Below, in pieces: positions 1 to 12,195 of a stretch of DNA of 64,000 nucleotides. This stretch comes from Glossina fuscipes (lineage: Eukaryota > Arthropoda > Insecta > Diptera > Glossinidae). Position 1 is the first letter of the stretch. Every line of letters starts with the position of its first letter. Under the pieces are notes generated by a model. That model worked only from the letters and a program-made list of their open reading frames with translations, was not told the origin of the DNA and ran no database searches. The stretch lies in the NCBI RefSeq assembly GCF_014805625.2, contig NW_023998438.1, positions 1 through 64,000 on the forward strand, written 5' to 3'. Both the position numbers and the translations under genes were made by a program.

Positions 1-244
1 AAATGTTATATATTCGTATATAGAGTATGCATACCTACATGTCATCTTAGGAAGCTTTGGGTTTCATGTTTGCTATACAGATATACGATTTCTAATCGTA
101 GCAGAAGAGTTATTTGAGAATTTCTCGAAAAAAAAGAAAACAACTAAATTACTAATGGTTATACCAATTGTAATAGAAGGGTATATCAAGTTTGTGTAGA
201 TGTATGCGACGCCTAGAAACGTTTGAGGCAGATTTATCTTTTGT

Positions 245-415
245 TATATCGATCGATTCAGAAAGTGATTCTGAGCTTGTCTGCGTTTTGTTCTTTCGTT
301 TAGCTTAAATTTTTGAGATAGTTTGATGAAATTTACAACACTGACGTGTTTTGGCTCAAAGATTAACATTATTGAAAATGGTTCGAATTGGATTACTTTT
401 TCGACCATTGCTTTT
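245..415 (+). repeat. Family A repeat fragment
   Basis: The stretch carries the diagnostic internal order of repeat family A: a GATTCAGAAAGTGATTCTGAG block, then TTTTTGAGATA, GTTTTGGCTCAAAGA, TTGAAAATGGTTCG and a TTTTTCGACCA block. The same order recurs in more than twenty places in this window. The palindromic head and the 3' hairpin are both missing, so this is an internal fragment. The open frame on the minus strand across it is a by-product of the repeat and not a gene. Confidence 0.7.
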
Positions 416-1244
416 TCCTTTAAATCAAAAAAATCTGTTTCATTTTTAATTATCATTTCTGCTCTATAGTGACTTCATCTTATTAATTAATGTCTAGTAG
501 ATTAACGATAGGAAAATTTCAAATTGATTGTTTAATCCAACATGCTAAAGAACTTAAAAAAAAAAAGAAGAAGAACTTTAATAGAAAAAGAATTATCGCG
601 TTCATGACCGACTTTTTCATGTATATTTATTTGCCTTTATCGATAAGTTACAATGTTGAGAGAGAGAGTGAAAGAGACAGAGAGAGGGAAACCAAATTTT
701 TTGTGCGCATATATCTAAGAGAGGAATGAATGAATGCTAAGCTTTTCTCTGAAAAATAGGTTATCTACATATTTATAGTTTGCACATGCATACATACACG
801 CGCCCACGCATGAAAATCGAAAGCGCTGCTTATGCACATAGACAATACGTTAAATTTATAGTGTATTCTATGCTTAGGTAAGTAAATATATATGTGTATA
901 TATGAATGTAGGTGAGAATGCGTAAATATGCCCTTGCCTTGATAAACTGGCCTTAATAATCAGCCGACTCTTGACAATGGATAAAGGATTGGCATTGACG
1001 GTAGAAATATTTACTCACTTCTTAATCGTAACTTTGACTTTACTATATTGAATTACATTCTAAATGTGTGCGATTTTACATTCGTTACACATAAAAAGAG
1101 AACACTTTTTTTTTTTTGTGTTTTTTGTAAGCCCGTAGATATTTTTATACCTTCTCTGCTAATTACTTTAACTTTCTAATTTTGGTTTGATAAGAATTTT
1201 AAGTTAAGAGGAAAAAAGTGCAGATCTGTCAGATAAGTACATAT
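416..1244. other. AT-rich stretch, no gene seen
   Basis: It holds homopolymer A/T runs, a short GA-rich run near 658-690 and CATACATACA-type simple sequence near 790. The small open frames are low complexity and match nothing recognisable. Confidence 0.6.
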
Positions 1245-1770
1245 GATACCGCAAAATCGATCCACTTTTCCGACCACTTCTCATATAATGCCGAAAAGTC
1301 GGCAAAAGTCGCTGAGTATAGGTATTTCGAGGTTCTAAATAAGTATAAAAATCTATGGAAAGTGAATATTTATGTGGTAATAAGATTAGAATTTGGAACA
1401 CGAAGGTCTATTTTTGTGATACCGTTCCGTATAAGGATTATCAGGAGATGTAAGCCCTTATACGTCAAAAAGGCCTAATTATTGATGTCTTATGAGGAAA
1501 ATTGGTTCGCGATAGTAATTTGATATAAAAATTAAGTGAGCCAAATTTGAATCAACTAAGTATAGTCATGGACCCCATACCATACAGGACTTGTCATAAA
1601 CAGTAAGCCCTTCAGAAAAAGGTTTAAATTTTAATACTTTATGATAAAAATTAGTCTATACTTGGATTGAGCAAAAATATGAATGATAGGAAATTTAGAT
1701 CACATGGGCCTATTTTTAGTACCAATACCCTATATACTATATAAGAATTATATATACTATATAAGGATAT
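1245..1770 (+). repeat. Family A repeat, internally degraded
   Basis: It begins in the CCACTTTTCCGACCACTTC block, followed by the usual CATATAA and AAAAGTCG motifs. It continues through two rounds of the internal module (GGTCTATTTTT, CCGTATAAGGATTATCA, TAAGCCCTTATA, TTTTAATACTTTATGA, AAAATTAGTC). Both ends are missing. The paired plus and minus frames at 1204-1478 are shadows of this repeat. Confidence 0.65.
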
Positions 1771-2224
1771 CGTAATTAAAATTTGTAATTTTTCCAAATA
1801 AAATTACGTTAGTGTAGCTCCGTTGAGTCGTCCGTTGAGTAGACAAGAAGCTGAGAGCAATTCAAAATGTTTTAATGCTTCTGCAAAGGAATTAAAAAGT
1901 TGGAATGAAATTTTTGATACTGATTATGAATTCGGCTAAAGCCCTTTCCACATTCTTGACGTTTTCCCCGTCACTTCGTTACTCGTAAAGTGTGAAACAC
2001 GTGAATCTGTCTTTGGCAGATACAGGAAAAGGGAGAGTTTCGTGTATAAAGTCGTCGAGGAAGGAAAATTATAAAGAAAATTTGAACATGAAAAACGATT
2101 TTAGAACACTATTTTTCGTTGTGAACGAACGGAATGAGAAAAACTTTTAAAGCTTTCACTCTTTGCATTCGAATTTCTTACGTTGTACGTACGGAATTTT
2201 TGATAATTTAATTTAAAGACTTGT
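1771..2224. other. Unassigned sequence
   Basis: This is moderately AT-rich sequence with no recognisable gene, element end or tandem structure. It separates two family A copies. Confidence 0.5.
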
Positions 2225-3455
2225 TATTAATTATTTCTAAGATATTTTGACGAAATTCTATGTATTGACAAATTTTGGTTCAGGGACGATCCCTTTGGAA
2301 ATGGATTGAATTCTCAGTTTCCGTCGTAGAAAACTAGAAAACGTACTTTCTCTATATATATATATATATACGGGCTTGCTTCTCATGATAACCCTAACAC
2401 ATATTGAGATTTAAAAAATAGACCCATATGATCCAAATTCCCTTGCATTCATTGTCTCGCAAAGATTCACTTTTCGTCGACACGGTTATATGGCAAGAGG
2501 TTCAAAAAGTTGCTCTATCCGAATGAAGAATTTCGCATCAACCTGTTATAGAATGCTAAAATACTACTACTAAGCATTTTTTTGTCGGGAAATTCTCATG
2601 AAAAATGTAATAATCCCTTATAGACGAAAGAGTTTCAAATTTTTAATATTTTATGATGAAAATCAATACATAATAGCAATTTCAGTTGAAAGATATCTGC
2701 AGCAGAAACAAACCACATGGGTCTATTTTTTGAATGGTATCCCGCATAAGAGTTCTCATGGCATATATATATGGATCTAACTTTTAATAATTTGTGATGA
2801 AAATTATTGCATAATAAAAAATTTTGCATTAAAATTAACATCATCTGGTATAAGATTTATCGTAGAAGGTATGTCTTTATACGGAAAGAAAATCAAAATT
2901 GTTGATGTATTATCACGGAAGCGATATAAGATGAAATTGAGATGGGATAGTTAGTAGCTGGCTTTATGCGTTGTTTAAGTGAATCAAAATTGAACTACAT
3001 CGGTCTATTTCTGAGATATCATTCCATATAAGATTTCTCATGAATAGTAAGCCCTTCACAAAATAATCTAATTTTTAATATTTTGTGATGAAAATTAGTC
3101 AATAGTAGCGATTGAGGGGAAAACAAATTAACTCTAGAAAATTTGGACCACATAAGTCTATTTGTTTAATGCTAACATATACAGGGGTTATCATGAAAAG
3201 TATGCCCTTATATGGAGAGAATATCTAATTTATAATTTTTTTTAACGGAAACTGGAAAACAATAAAGTTTTTAGGAAGTAAATTAAGTTTGCAAAATTTG
3301 GATCATGCTTTGTGGCGTTTTCCATCCCTCCCTCTCTTCAATAATATGCAATTTTTGGTATGTTATTACAAAAAGAAGTACGAATAACTGCACTAAGCGA
3401 ATCCGTGTAGGATATTTAATTATCAGACTTGCCCGACTATAATATTCTTAATTGC
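2225..3455 (+). repeat. Family A repeat, nearly full-length
   Basis: It starts with the TTTCTAAGATATTTTGACGA block and runs through repeated internal modules that each contain a CCTATTTTT-like motif, ATAAGGATTNTCATG, TAAGCCCTT and TGATGAAAATTAG. It ends near 3455 with the family's terminal signature: GTGTAGGATATTTAATT, then TTGCCCGACTATAATATTCTTA. A (TA)n run at about 2351-2370 lies inside. The length of ~1.2 kb makes it one of the longest copies here. Confidence 0.7.
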
Positions 3456-5399
3456 TTTTGTAATAAATTTTAGAAGAAGAATAGAAGATTAGATTAGTTT
3501 TTCTTTGATATTTAAATGAATTCGTTTGTCTTCTATATGCACCTTACATTTCTTCCCATGTGTCAATCAATTGCTTAAATTTTCGATATATACGAACTCT
3601 CATTGCATATGCAGCATCGCATATTTACAGACGTGAGTGTGTTTATGTATGTGCTTGTGTAAGTGTTTGTGTGTGTAAATCTATATCTCATTTATCTATA
3701 AGTTAAGCTGTCAGCACGCATTTTGAACAAACATACATACATTCGTTCATCTCCCACGACATTTGCCATTCTCCCTATAGTGTGCACACATACACACACA
3801 TACATTTATAAAGTAGCGAATGTGAATTATTGTTATGTGATGTATGCTTTTATACAAGTATAAGAGATTTACGAAAAAAAAGGCAAAACAAAAACAAGTT
3901 AAGTAGTGAACATTAGATTGGTTGGAGAAGGTGGAGAGAAATAATACAAAAACAAGAATAAAACATGTGGGCGCTATTTTATATATGTACAGTTTGTTAT
4001 TTATATATATATATACACAGTTTATTATTTTTGTTGTCGTTAGCATGCAAACATAATAACTGCACGCAAATGCTGTCAAGGTCTCCTCCAATCCCATGTT
4101 GCAGCAAATTTAGTTTATTATTACATATCAGATAAAGGTGTAACTATGTGATGTTGATGCAACAACTTTTACACATACACAATTATATACATATATGTAT
4201 ATGCATACATATAAATTTGTAAATAATGTAAAAATGTATTCGCAAAGATATCATGAGATTAAAGATAACTAGTATTTGGGACATATAGAAGAACACATTG
4301 CAATAAACATTCAAACGTTTATATGCGTTTTATAGCTCGATATACACTTGAACCGCTGTGAAAACTAATTAAATGAAAAAATATATTGAATATAATGTTT
4401 GTACTTTATTAGATGTGTAAAGATGTCATCAGAAATTTTTTCAAATACAAAGGAATATTGAAATTGTTTGTTTTTTCAGAGTCCTAGCATCAAGTTCTCT
4501 TTTGTATCAGTCATATAGATGTATCAATTCCTTTGTAACCTCCAGAAATCCACTTGAACGATTTCACAATGCATATGTATATATATATATATGTACACTC
4601 GTATATATGCGTAGAGTAAGGACAATTTATTTGCAGGTTTAGGTTTTTCAAATAAATTCTTACATAAATCTTAGCGAGGATTTTTTAATGTTATTTTTAG
4701 TTGCTTTTTTATGTCTGCAATCAATCTATTATATGTCCATTTAGCTAATATCTGTTCTTACAAGAATTCTTTTTGCACGAATTTTTTTACACGAATTTTT
4801 TGGGAACTTGTCTTTCGCGTAAAAAGAGAATTAGGTGTATACATTTACATTTAAATTTGAGTGCGATAGAGCATACTTGGTCGTCGCTATACGGCGTGTC
4901 CAGCCGGTGAAGTTTTAACACGCATTTCTTCGGCTGCGGCCTCCCCTTACTTCTTTCCTACAAGCTTTTTGATCGTTTCCGTGTTAACCGCAAATGCTAA
5001 ACATTTGAGCAGTCGGACAGCTGGGAAGACAAGCAGACGGATATACTTAGATGCATTGCAAATCTGAAATTGGCCAGGAATTTATATACTTTCTGGAGTT
5101 TTTAAAGCTTTTTTCTGCGCCTTATTGAAAAAAAATTAAATTTTGATATCCTATAACATTGGATGGTAGTGCGGTTTTTTTCAGTTTTCGTGCAGGTGTT
5201 ACAGAATGTGTGTTCATATTTTTGTACATTTCTCAGTTTTAATTTATGAGCAATGAGTGAAAAACCAATTTTTTATTCTTTTTGAAAAATGGAGGCGTTC
5301 TTAGTTTACATGGCGCTGTGGGTGTGTCCTCCTCAACCTACGTGCAATTTTTCCTAAAAATTTGAAATCGATAGGTTTGTAAAAATCTATAGTAGGTAA
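3456..5399. other. AT-rich stretch with CA/TA simple repeats, no gene seen
   Basis: Simple-sequence patches (GTGT/CACA near 3630-3680 and 3780-3810, TATATA near 4000, 4180 and 4575-4595) are set in AT-rich DNA. The 116-residue minus frame at 3747-4097 is translated microsatellite and low-complexity sequence, with no domain. The stretch lacks family A, B and C motifs. Confidence 0.55.
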
Positions 5400-6241
5400 A
5401 TAAAGTTTATTATGTATGCTGATGATGTGAAACTGTTTTCTTCCTTTTCCGTACAATCGCAATCACATCATCTTCCAAGTGATTTCAATAATTTGGTTGC
5501 GTGGTGCTGTTTGAATCTTCTGAAACTAAATCTAAACAAATGTAAGAAGCTTTCTTTGTTAAGAAGGAAGTCGTTCATTACTCAGTATTTCATTGATTCG
5601 CACAAGTTGGAAGACGTCGATTCGCTCACAGACTTACGCGTTCTATTTGATTATAGGTTACGTTTCAATTAGCATATTGAGCTCTCGTTAAGCAAAGCTA
5701 GGTCCGCGCTTGGTTTTATAAAGAGGTGGTCCAAAGAGCTTGATGATCCCTACACTACGAAAAGGCTGTACTTGTGTTTGGTTAGACCTACACTCGAGTA
5801 TGCTTCTATTGTGTGGTCTCCTTCATTTAGGTGCTACGTAGATTCAATTGAATCTGTTCAAAAGCAATTCTTGCTGTTTGCCCTTAGGCATTTGGGTTGG
5901 GACCCGATAGCCCCTCTTCCACCCTATAAAAATAGCTTGCTTCTGTTATCCTTACCGTCATTTGAGAAACGTAGATTTGTTCTTGGGGTTTCCTTCGTAA
6001 TTAAATTAATAAATGGTACAATTGACTCGGCCGCATTACTTCGTGAGATAGGCTTCAATGTTCCTAACCGCGTCTTTAGGCTCTTTATCCTGATAAAGGT
6101 TAGTCAATGCCAATATAATTACGAACTGTTTGCAAGAACCTATATGACGTCTATCACTTATTCTCATTAACGGACTCTTTAAAGTCCATTAAAGCAACAT
6201 TGCTTAAGACGCGCAATTTACCTATGTCGTACTTAAACTAA
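5400..6241 (+). pseudogene. Reverse transcriptase C-terminal part, broken
   Basis: The frame begins IKFIMYADDVKLF, the RT catalytic YXDD box, followed by the NKCKKLSL region. An in-frame TAG near 5670, after RLRFN, interrupts it, but the protein resumes at once in the same frame as HIELSLSKARSALGF. It then carries the LINE-typical YLCLVRPTLEYASIVWSP and SVQKQFLLFALR segments. Near 6140 the frame shifts: the current frame stops at 6170, while the next frame continues through LYDVYHLFSLTDSLKS to a stop at 6239-6241. Two lesions and the missing N-terminal half (endonuclease and RT fingers) make it non-functional. Confidence 0.85.
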
Positions 6242-6572
6242 TTTTTAACCTTAAAAAGTCATTATGAGTCGAAAATTAATTGTTGTTAACTATTATCGGC
6301 TGCCAAGCTTATGCATGTTTGCGATGGCTGAGGGTTTTTACTTGCAATATGGTCCTGTACCGGTTGTGGGTGTGGTTCTATGCTAATTGTGTACACGCTT
6401 TTTTTTCCTTTTTTTTTTCCTTCTTATTTGTTTTATTGTACTTATACTAAATTTTAATATTAATTAATTTAAGATTTACTTTAAGAGTCAATTGAACTCG
6501 ACTGCCATTTTGTTTTAGTTGAGTTTCTTGTATAAGTGGAATAAATAAATAAAAAAAATAAATAAATAAATT
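5400..6572 (+). mobile_element. 5'-truncated non-LTR retrotransposon (Jockey/I-like LINE)
   Basis: The element enters in the middle of the reverse transcriptase at the catalytic YADD motif, keeps the C-terminal part of ORF2 and then ~300 bp of 3' UTR. It finishes in an A-rich AATAAATAAATAA-type tail at about 6540-6572. A 5' truncation with a 3' A-rich tail is the usual product of target-primed reverse transcription. No target-site duplication was established. The clade (Jockey, I or another related group) cannot be fixed by eye. Confidence 0.85.
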
Positions 6573-9199
6573 ACACTTTACCGTATACAGTTCGTAGAAT
6601 TCGTTCTAAGTCATTCTCTGTTGTAGTTTATTCGACAGTTTTTCCAAAATTTTCATTTCCAGATATTTAAATATGATTATTAAAAAAAAAAAATTATCAT
6701 TTTGTTGTGGTTGCTGTTATTGAAGTCAAAAACATGTTGATATTTCATTTTTTTTTTTCATTTTGTATATCGCCTCTGGCATGCATCTAAGTCTAAGAGG
6801 CACACATATATTCGCATTAATATGCTCAAGAGAGTTGGACCCAAAAAAAAAAAAAAAAAAAATCGCGTTTCCATTCAACAGTTTATAAGTAGTTGTGGTC
6901 GTCGTTTACGTTTGACTGTATGCACGCTTATCCCCGCTATTTAATGTTAACGAATAATCAGTAAAGCCGGTACCAGCTACGAATGTGGTACAGGTGCCAC
7001 TATACGACTTTATACACCGATCACTGACACCGACCGATGCCGACAACCGGCATCTAATACGAACGATTATGTAATCGGCACAAGGAGAAAATCGTTTAAA
7101 TACGATTATATAGTGTAATAGAAAAAGACACAACGAAATGTAAAATTGACGGACAGACAAGATTTATTTGAAGTTGAAAAAATGCAGTACAATAAATATT
7201 TTGCAGTTATAGCTATTTTTTTCGTATTTCTTTGAGTTAAGCCATAAAAAAAAAGAAGAAAATATACACACTTGTTCCTGGCATTAGTTTTTATGTGTGT
7301 GCGTGTATATGCATTTATATATATATGTAATGTATTTGTATATGCGTGTGCCTGTGTGTGCGTGTAACTGTGCCTATGCCTGTGTGCATATATATGTGAA
7401 CAATTATTGCAAAAATGTTACCAAGTGCAGCTGCAGTGTCGTAACGTGCGCTTGTATTATAGTGCAACACCTTCACTTTATTGCCTAATATACAAAACGG
7501 CAATAATAACAATAACATAAAATTGCAACGCAACCGATATTTCTATATTTGCCAATCGAGGTTGCAAATATAATGAATTTGCTATAATGTTAATAATATC
7601 CAGTAAATACTCAGTATCATAGAGTCCACAAGGCATGCTTATGTATCCAATATTTGAATTTTGCAATCAATTTAATGGTAAATAGCTGTCCATCTGTCCC
7701 CATTTTCTTTGGCCTTCGAAATCTCCTAACCTGCAATACAGTATTTATCATAAAATTGTTTGGATAATCTATAGCGTCGTACATTTTCTTGCGTTTCTTG
7801 TTATTGCGGCGGAATGATGCCGTCTTGTTAGCTATATTTGCTCGAAGGCATAAAGGCTTAGTTAATAACGTATGGCGTGTGGCTCTAGTATATCTACTCA
7901 ATATTCAATTGTTATCATCAGCTCAATTGTCCTTTTTAGTGCTTAATTTTTTGAGTTAGTAGACGTAGTAAACATCTTCTCGGCCAACGCTTTAATAATC
8001 GAAGCATTAACTTAGTGTTCTTCCTAAGCATAGTGAATAACACCCCACTACCACCAACAAAAGTCATCTAAGAAATGACTCTTCTTGTGTGTTACAGATA
8101 TTTAATAATCAATAGTTGTTTCCTCTACGAGACCATTTCCTTATTCTGAGATTCTTGCTGTGCTGTTTGACATAACCTAATAACCTGAACCGAAAACGAT
8201 ATTTATTATCGAAAAGAAAGAAAAACAATTCTTTTTAACGAGTCACAATTTGCTTAACGATGGAAAAATTATTGAAAAAAACTTGTTCCATCTCGCAGCT
8301 TGTTCCTAATATATATATAGAATATTTGATTATTTTGGGAGTGTTTAATTGATTTTCACTCTTTAGTCCATTGTGTTCGCGGAAAAGGAAAATAGTCTTA
8401 ATAATAATTTTATTCTTTTTCTCTCCTTTTTTTGTTTTTTGACCAATGCATCAGGGATCAGATGAATCCTGTATAGGGGCGGGCATGCTGGCAGTCAGGA
8501 AAGGTTATAGGTAGGGAAGAAGGACACAGGAGACTTGTATACACGTATGTTCGTTTTAGAATTGGAAACATCTGGCAGTAGCCTGTTTGATGGAAATTAA
8601 TTTTTTTGAAAACTCGATTTTTTAAGAGAGGAAGCTAGAGGAAACTTTATTTGAGTGAATAAGATGCTTGCGATCTTACAAAGTCCTTGTGGATTGCTAA
8701 CAATTGCTACTTTTATTACCGATCATGCAAACCGCTCCGCAACAGCCAAACAAATCCGTTCGTATTCATTATCTCTTCTATAGCTATAGTAAGAATAAGT
8801 TCGTTAATTGTTTTTGTTCGGTCATGTAGATAATACATTTTCATGGCATTACTACTCGGCTTTAGTTGATCTTCTATATCTACTCAATATTCTTGGAAGT
8901 GCTACGAGATGTAGAATTCTTGTTATATTTGAAGTTTTCTTTTTGCTTCTTCTTCATGAATTTGCCTCATCCATAATTTGATAATTGTAGCTCAGCATTG
9001 CCATCAAAAGGGCGTTTTAAGCCCTGTGAAAATGTGAAAGTTATCAGTCATCATCGTCTCAACAATCACTTAAACACTCTTAGAAATTGGCCAAACTTAA
9101 ATAATTGTTACGGGCTGTTCCCTTTTCGTGGGATTTGAACTTTGAGCGACCTTCGATAAAATCAAGTTCAATGCGCCAGGAGAGGATAGTTTCTCTCTC
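6573..9199. other. AT-rich stretch, no gene recognised
   Basis: It holds poly-A and poly-T runs, a GT/TA-rich simple-sequence patch at about 7290-7400, and a small inverted repeat GATGCCG-ACAAC-CGGCATC near 7036-7054. The open frames here (60-94 residues) are compositionally biased and resemble nothing known. The last ~160 bp may contain unrecognisable 5' parts of the LINE remnant that follows. Confidence 0.5.
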
Positions 9200-9229
9200 A
9201 AATTCTTGAAATTACTATGGCCATAGATT

Positions 9230-10440
9230 GAGGCTCACATAAAATAACTATATCCTCATTAAATCTAAGTTCCGCAAGGCTTGGAAATGCGCTCGCACTC
9301 TTCCCATCAGGAAAAGTGACAAGTCACTTAATTCCTCGAATCTTAGGTCGATTTTAATCTTGCCTTCTTCTGTCGAAGGTCCTTGAACATATAATTAAGG
9401 ACAATAACTCTCTACTCTCTGACTCTCATGCATGATTTTAGAAAAGGTCACAGCACTGCTTCTTTGTTACTGACTACTAGGGATTTAATGCGCCGTACAG
9501 TAAGTGTTAAGTATTTCTCGATGTTATTGCCACTGGCTCTAATTAAGGCCTTTGATAGGGTCTCGCATGTACTTTTGATGTATAAACTTGTGTAGGACTT
9601 TGACATGAAGTCAGTTGCTTCTCTCATACAACCCTACTTCGCGGATCTGTGTCAAGTTTGTGCCCTTAAAGGTGCGGAGTGTTGTACCTCAGGCCTCGAT
9701 CATTGGCCCTTTCCTCTTTACCGTGTATATGAATCATTTCATTAATATATTTAACCTAGGTTTGTGATAATATGTCGATCCCCGAATGTATATCTAAATC
9801 TTGCTTTAACGGTAGCAAGGGTTATTTTGTGAATGTCTTTGCGCCCATTTATATCAAAATTTGATTGGCCCTCGAAGTTTATAGCTCCACGAATACTTCA
9901 AACGAGGAAATTAAGGGTACTATGTAAGCGTATAGTCAGTGTTCTCCTTGAGAGGGTTTGACCATATGTCGGCTTATGTTTCACGTTTTCTAGATTGTTC
10001 TTCCATTAATTTTATTAAAGTTAGAAGGAGCATTTTCATCTTTTTTCGATTGGCAATAGCCAGTCTATTCGCAATAACTGTCTATTGGTACCTCGAGTTA
10101 AGTGCTCTCTAGCCCAACCCTTTAAAGTAACGGTTATAAGAGCTTACAATTTCCTGCTCCGGGAGTTTCGAAACTTTAGATGCTCTTATCTCACTTACAA
10201 ATGTAGGCTTTTAACTTTCACCGCTAGTCGCTTATTATGTGTGGTTGCGGTTTAGTTTAGTACCCTGTAGTAGTTTGGCTATCGTGTTGTTTCTTGTTTC
10301 TTTTTTATTTTATTTCTCTTTACGTTCAGTTTTCTTTTCTTTTCCTTTGGATTGTTCAAGAACATTGTGTATTGTTGTACTTTACTGTGGCCTATTTGGC
10401 CTTAGTGGCATCGAGATTACATAAGTGTCAATAAATCGAT
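9230..10440 (+). mobile_element. Degraded Jockey/I-like LINE remnant (reverse transcriptase)
   Basis: Reading across frames on the plus strand gives a decayed ORF2. SNLRSILILP near 9340 corresponds to the LINE NYRPISLLP box. HDFRKGHSTASLLLTTRD at about 9430-9482 matches the conserved FRKGHST region. IKAFDRVSHVLLMYKL near 9545 is the DLSKAFDRVSH box. SIIGPFLFTVYMNHFIN near 9697 matches the GPLLFLLYINDL box. YVDP near 9773 stands where the catalytic YADD should be. A C-terminal frame containing NNCLLVPRVKCSLAQPF ends at a stop at 10253-10255, and ~185 bp of possible 3' UTR follows. Several frameshifts and stops make it dead. It is more decayed than the LINE at 5.4-6.6 kb. Confidence 0.8.
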
Positions 10441-10479
10441 AACATAAAATATATAATACTTAAATAACCGGATGGAAAA

Positions 10480-10770
10480 TAGAAAACGGAGAATGCAGAA
10501 AAATTAAATAGAATGGTATGATATTTTGAAATGCTTCCCATATAAAACCCTTAAAGACTTTATTAGAAAACTTGAAAATGACAATTTGACGTAAAAATTG
10601 AGTGTGTCATACTTGAAACACTTTGATCCATTTTAAGGATGCTTTTCCAAGTTATTTTCATGCAAAATAAACCTTTATATGTTAAAGAACTAAAAATTTA
10701 TCTCATGATATCCTATGACGGTAATGGAAAACAAATTTTATTTGATGAAATATTATAAAGCGTTTCATCG
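10480..10770 (+). repeat. Probable family A internal fragment
   Basis: CTTCCCATATAAAACCCTTAAAG, TTGATCCATTTTAAGGATGC and ATAAACCTTTATATG follow the order of the internal family A modules, but divergence is high. The boundary with the preceding LINE tail is approximate. Confidence 0.4.
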
Positions 10771-10799
10771 AATCGGATCAGAATATTTTAACTTGTTTT

Positions 10800-11100
10800 A
10801 TTTTTGAGTTAAGCTTACAATTGTTCGACTTTTCAAAAGTCGGGTAGTAACCGAAAAATCGATTGCATCCGAACTCTTTTCGGTATGGTTTAACCTTGGG
10901 CTAAAACACGACAGTCTTCAAAATTTGATGAAAATGTCTCATAAATAGTGGACTGTAGATGGATCAAGACGGACAGGCCATGCTTAAATCAAAACAGAAG
11001 GTGGTTTTCAATCGATCGGTATAACAAGTCTGGTGTGTTGCATACATCCGCATAAACTTAATATACACTTATACCACAAGTGGTGCGTTTAAGTTGTATA
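10800..11100 (-). repeat. Family A repeat fragment
   Basis: In reverse orientation it shows GACTTTTCAAAAGTCG, the TGGGCTAAAACACGAC block, the GGACAGGCCATGCTTAAATC block, GATCGGTATAACAA and CATCCGCATAAACTTAATA. It closes with the palindromic head ACCACAAGTGGT at about 11076-11087. This is the 5' half of the element only. Confidence 0.7.
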
Positions 11101-11424
11101 TCTTTTTTCCAAAGATTATTCACTTTATTTAAGCAATATTTGAAGTGATTTTTTCGAAGGCCTGGAAAATACTTTTACCGATGCTTCGGTCGATGAATAC
11201 CTACATATCTATTAACATTGAATTAATCTTATTAAAGAGAGCAACTTTTTTCTATATACTGTCCACTGTCATCATCAAAAATGTCCTTTTCGTGTACAAC
11301 CTTTTTTAAGCGAAATATCGGCATTTTTGCTTCTTTTTTGTGAATTCATCAGTTTGGCGGTTTAAGCAAGAGGCCTGGATTATAGAAGAGGGCAACAATG
11401 TAAAATTGATAAGCTTAAACTTTG

Positions 11425-12195
11425 TTCCTTTTTATATCCACCACTGTAAGGGGTAAACTCATTTTGTTTTTTTCCAAAATATATGTGACCTCCAAGAGCT
11501 TCAAAGTCCCTATAAAGTATATATATTCTTAACCAGCTTGAAATTCTGAGTTGATTTAGCTATGTCCGTCCGTCTGTATGTTTGTGTAACTGTATGGTGT
11601 GTGTTGTCGGCATTCTCCTTGTCGCAAACATTAAGATATCGACTTCAAATTTAGTAGACACATTGGAGGTTTCTGTACACAGGTTGGTATTGAAAATGAG
11701 CAAAATTAGTGACAACTGAAGCGCACAGTGGAGCGAACGCGACTCCTTTTTTTTAACAAAAATTTTTGAATTTTTGCTCCTTACTCGGAAATTATTAGAG
11801 TTAGAACTCTGAAATTTTCCACATTTACTTTACGAAACAGTCTACTCTTTAGGTACGAAAATGGAACCAATCGACCATGCCCACGCAAAGTTACAAGTGA
11901 TTAAATATTGATTGTTTTCGTCTTTTTTTGAGGTTTTGTGTTCATATATCATAAGGCAAAGAAGAGAGTATGTTTAAAACTATTTTGTACACTCCTCAAA
12001 TGAAGATATATTATTGGCCTAAAAATGGGTTAATTTTAAAATGGATATGGTAGACGCCGCGATTAATTTTTTTTTAATATGCGATATGGGTATCAAATAA
12101 AAGAACTTGGTGAGTAGAATGCGAAAAGCATAGGGTTGTGTATGCGAGATTCGGCCCTGGTCGGAGATAACTTTCTTACTTGTTTTTTTTATATT
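11425..12195 (+). repeat. Family B repeat (mini-me/DINE-like), copy 1
   Basis: It opens with CCTTTTTATATCCACCACTG and carries the dipteran mini-me-like core: CCCTATAAAGTATATATAT followed by TCTTAACCAGC, then GATTTAGCTATGTCCGTCCG, a GTCY-type block. It continues with ACTTCAAATTTAGTAGACAC, GCTCCTTACTCGGAAATTAT and ATCAAATAAAAGAACTTGG. It ends in a short hairpin region (GATTCGGCCCTGGTCGGA) and CTTTCTTACTTGTTTT near 12185. The second copy at 60575-61270 is colinear and highly similar throughout, which defines the family limits. The assignment to mini-me/DINE-1-type elements is from remembered family features. Confidence 0.7.

Noticed and set aside
3747..4097. 116-residue minus frame with cysteines and hydrophobic runs
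   Set aside because: Covers CA/TA microsatellites and poly-A. No signal peptide or domain pattern that holds up.
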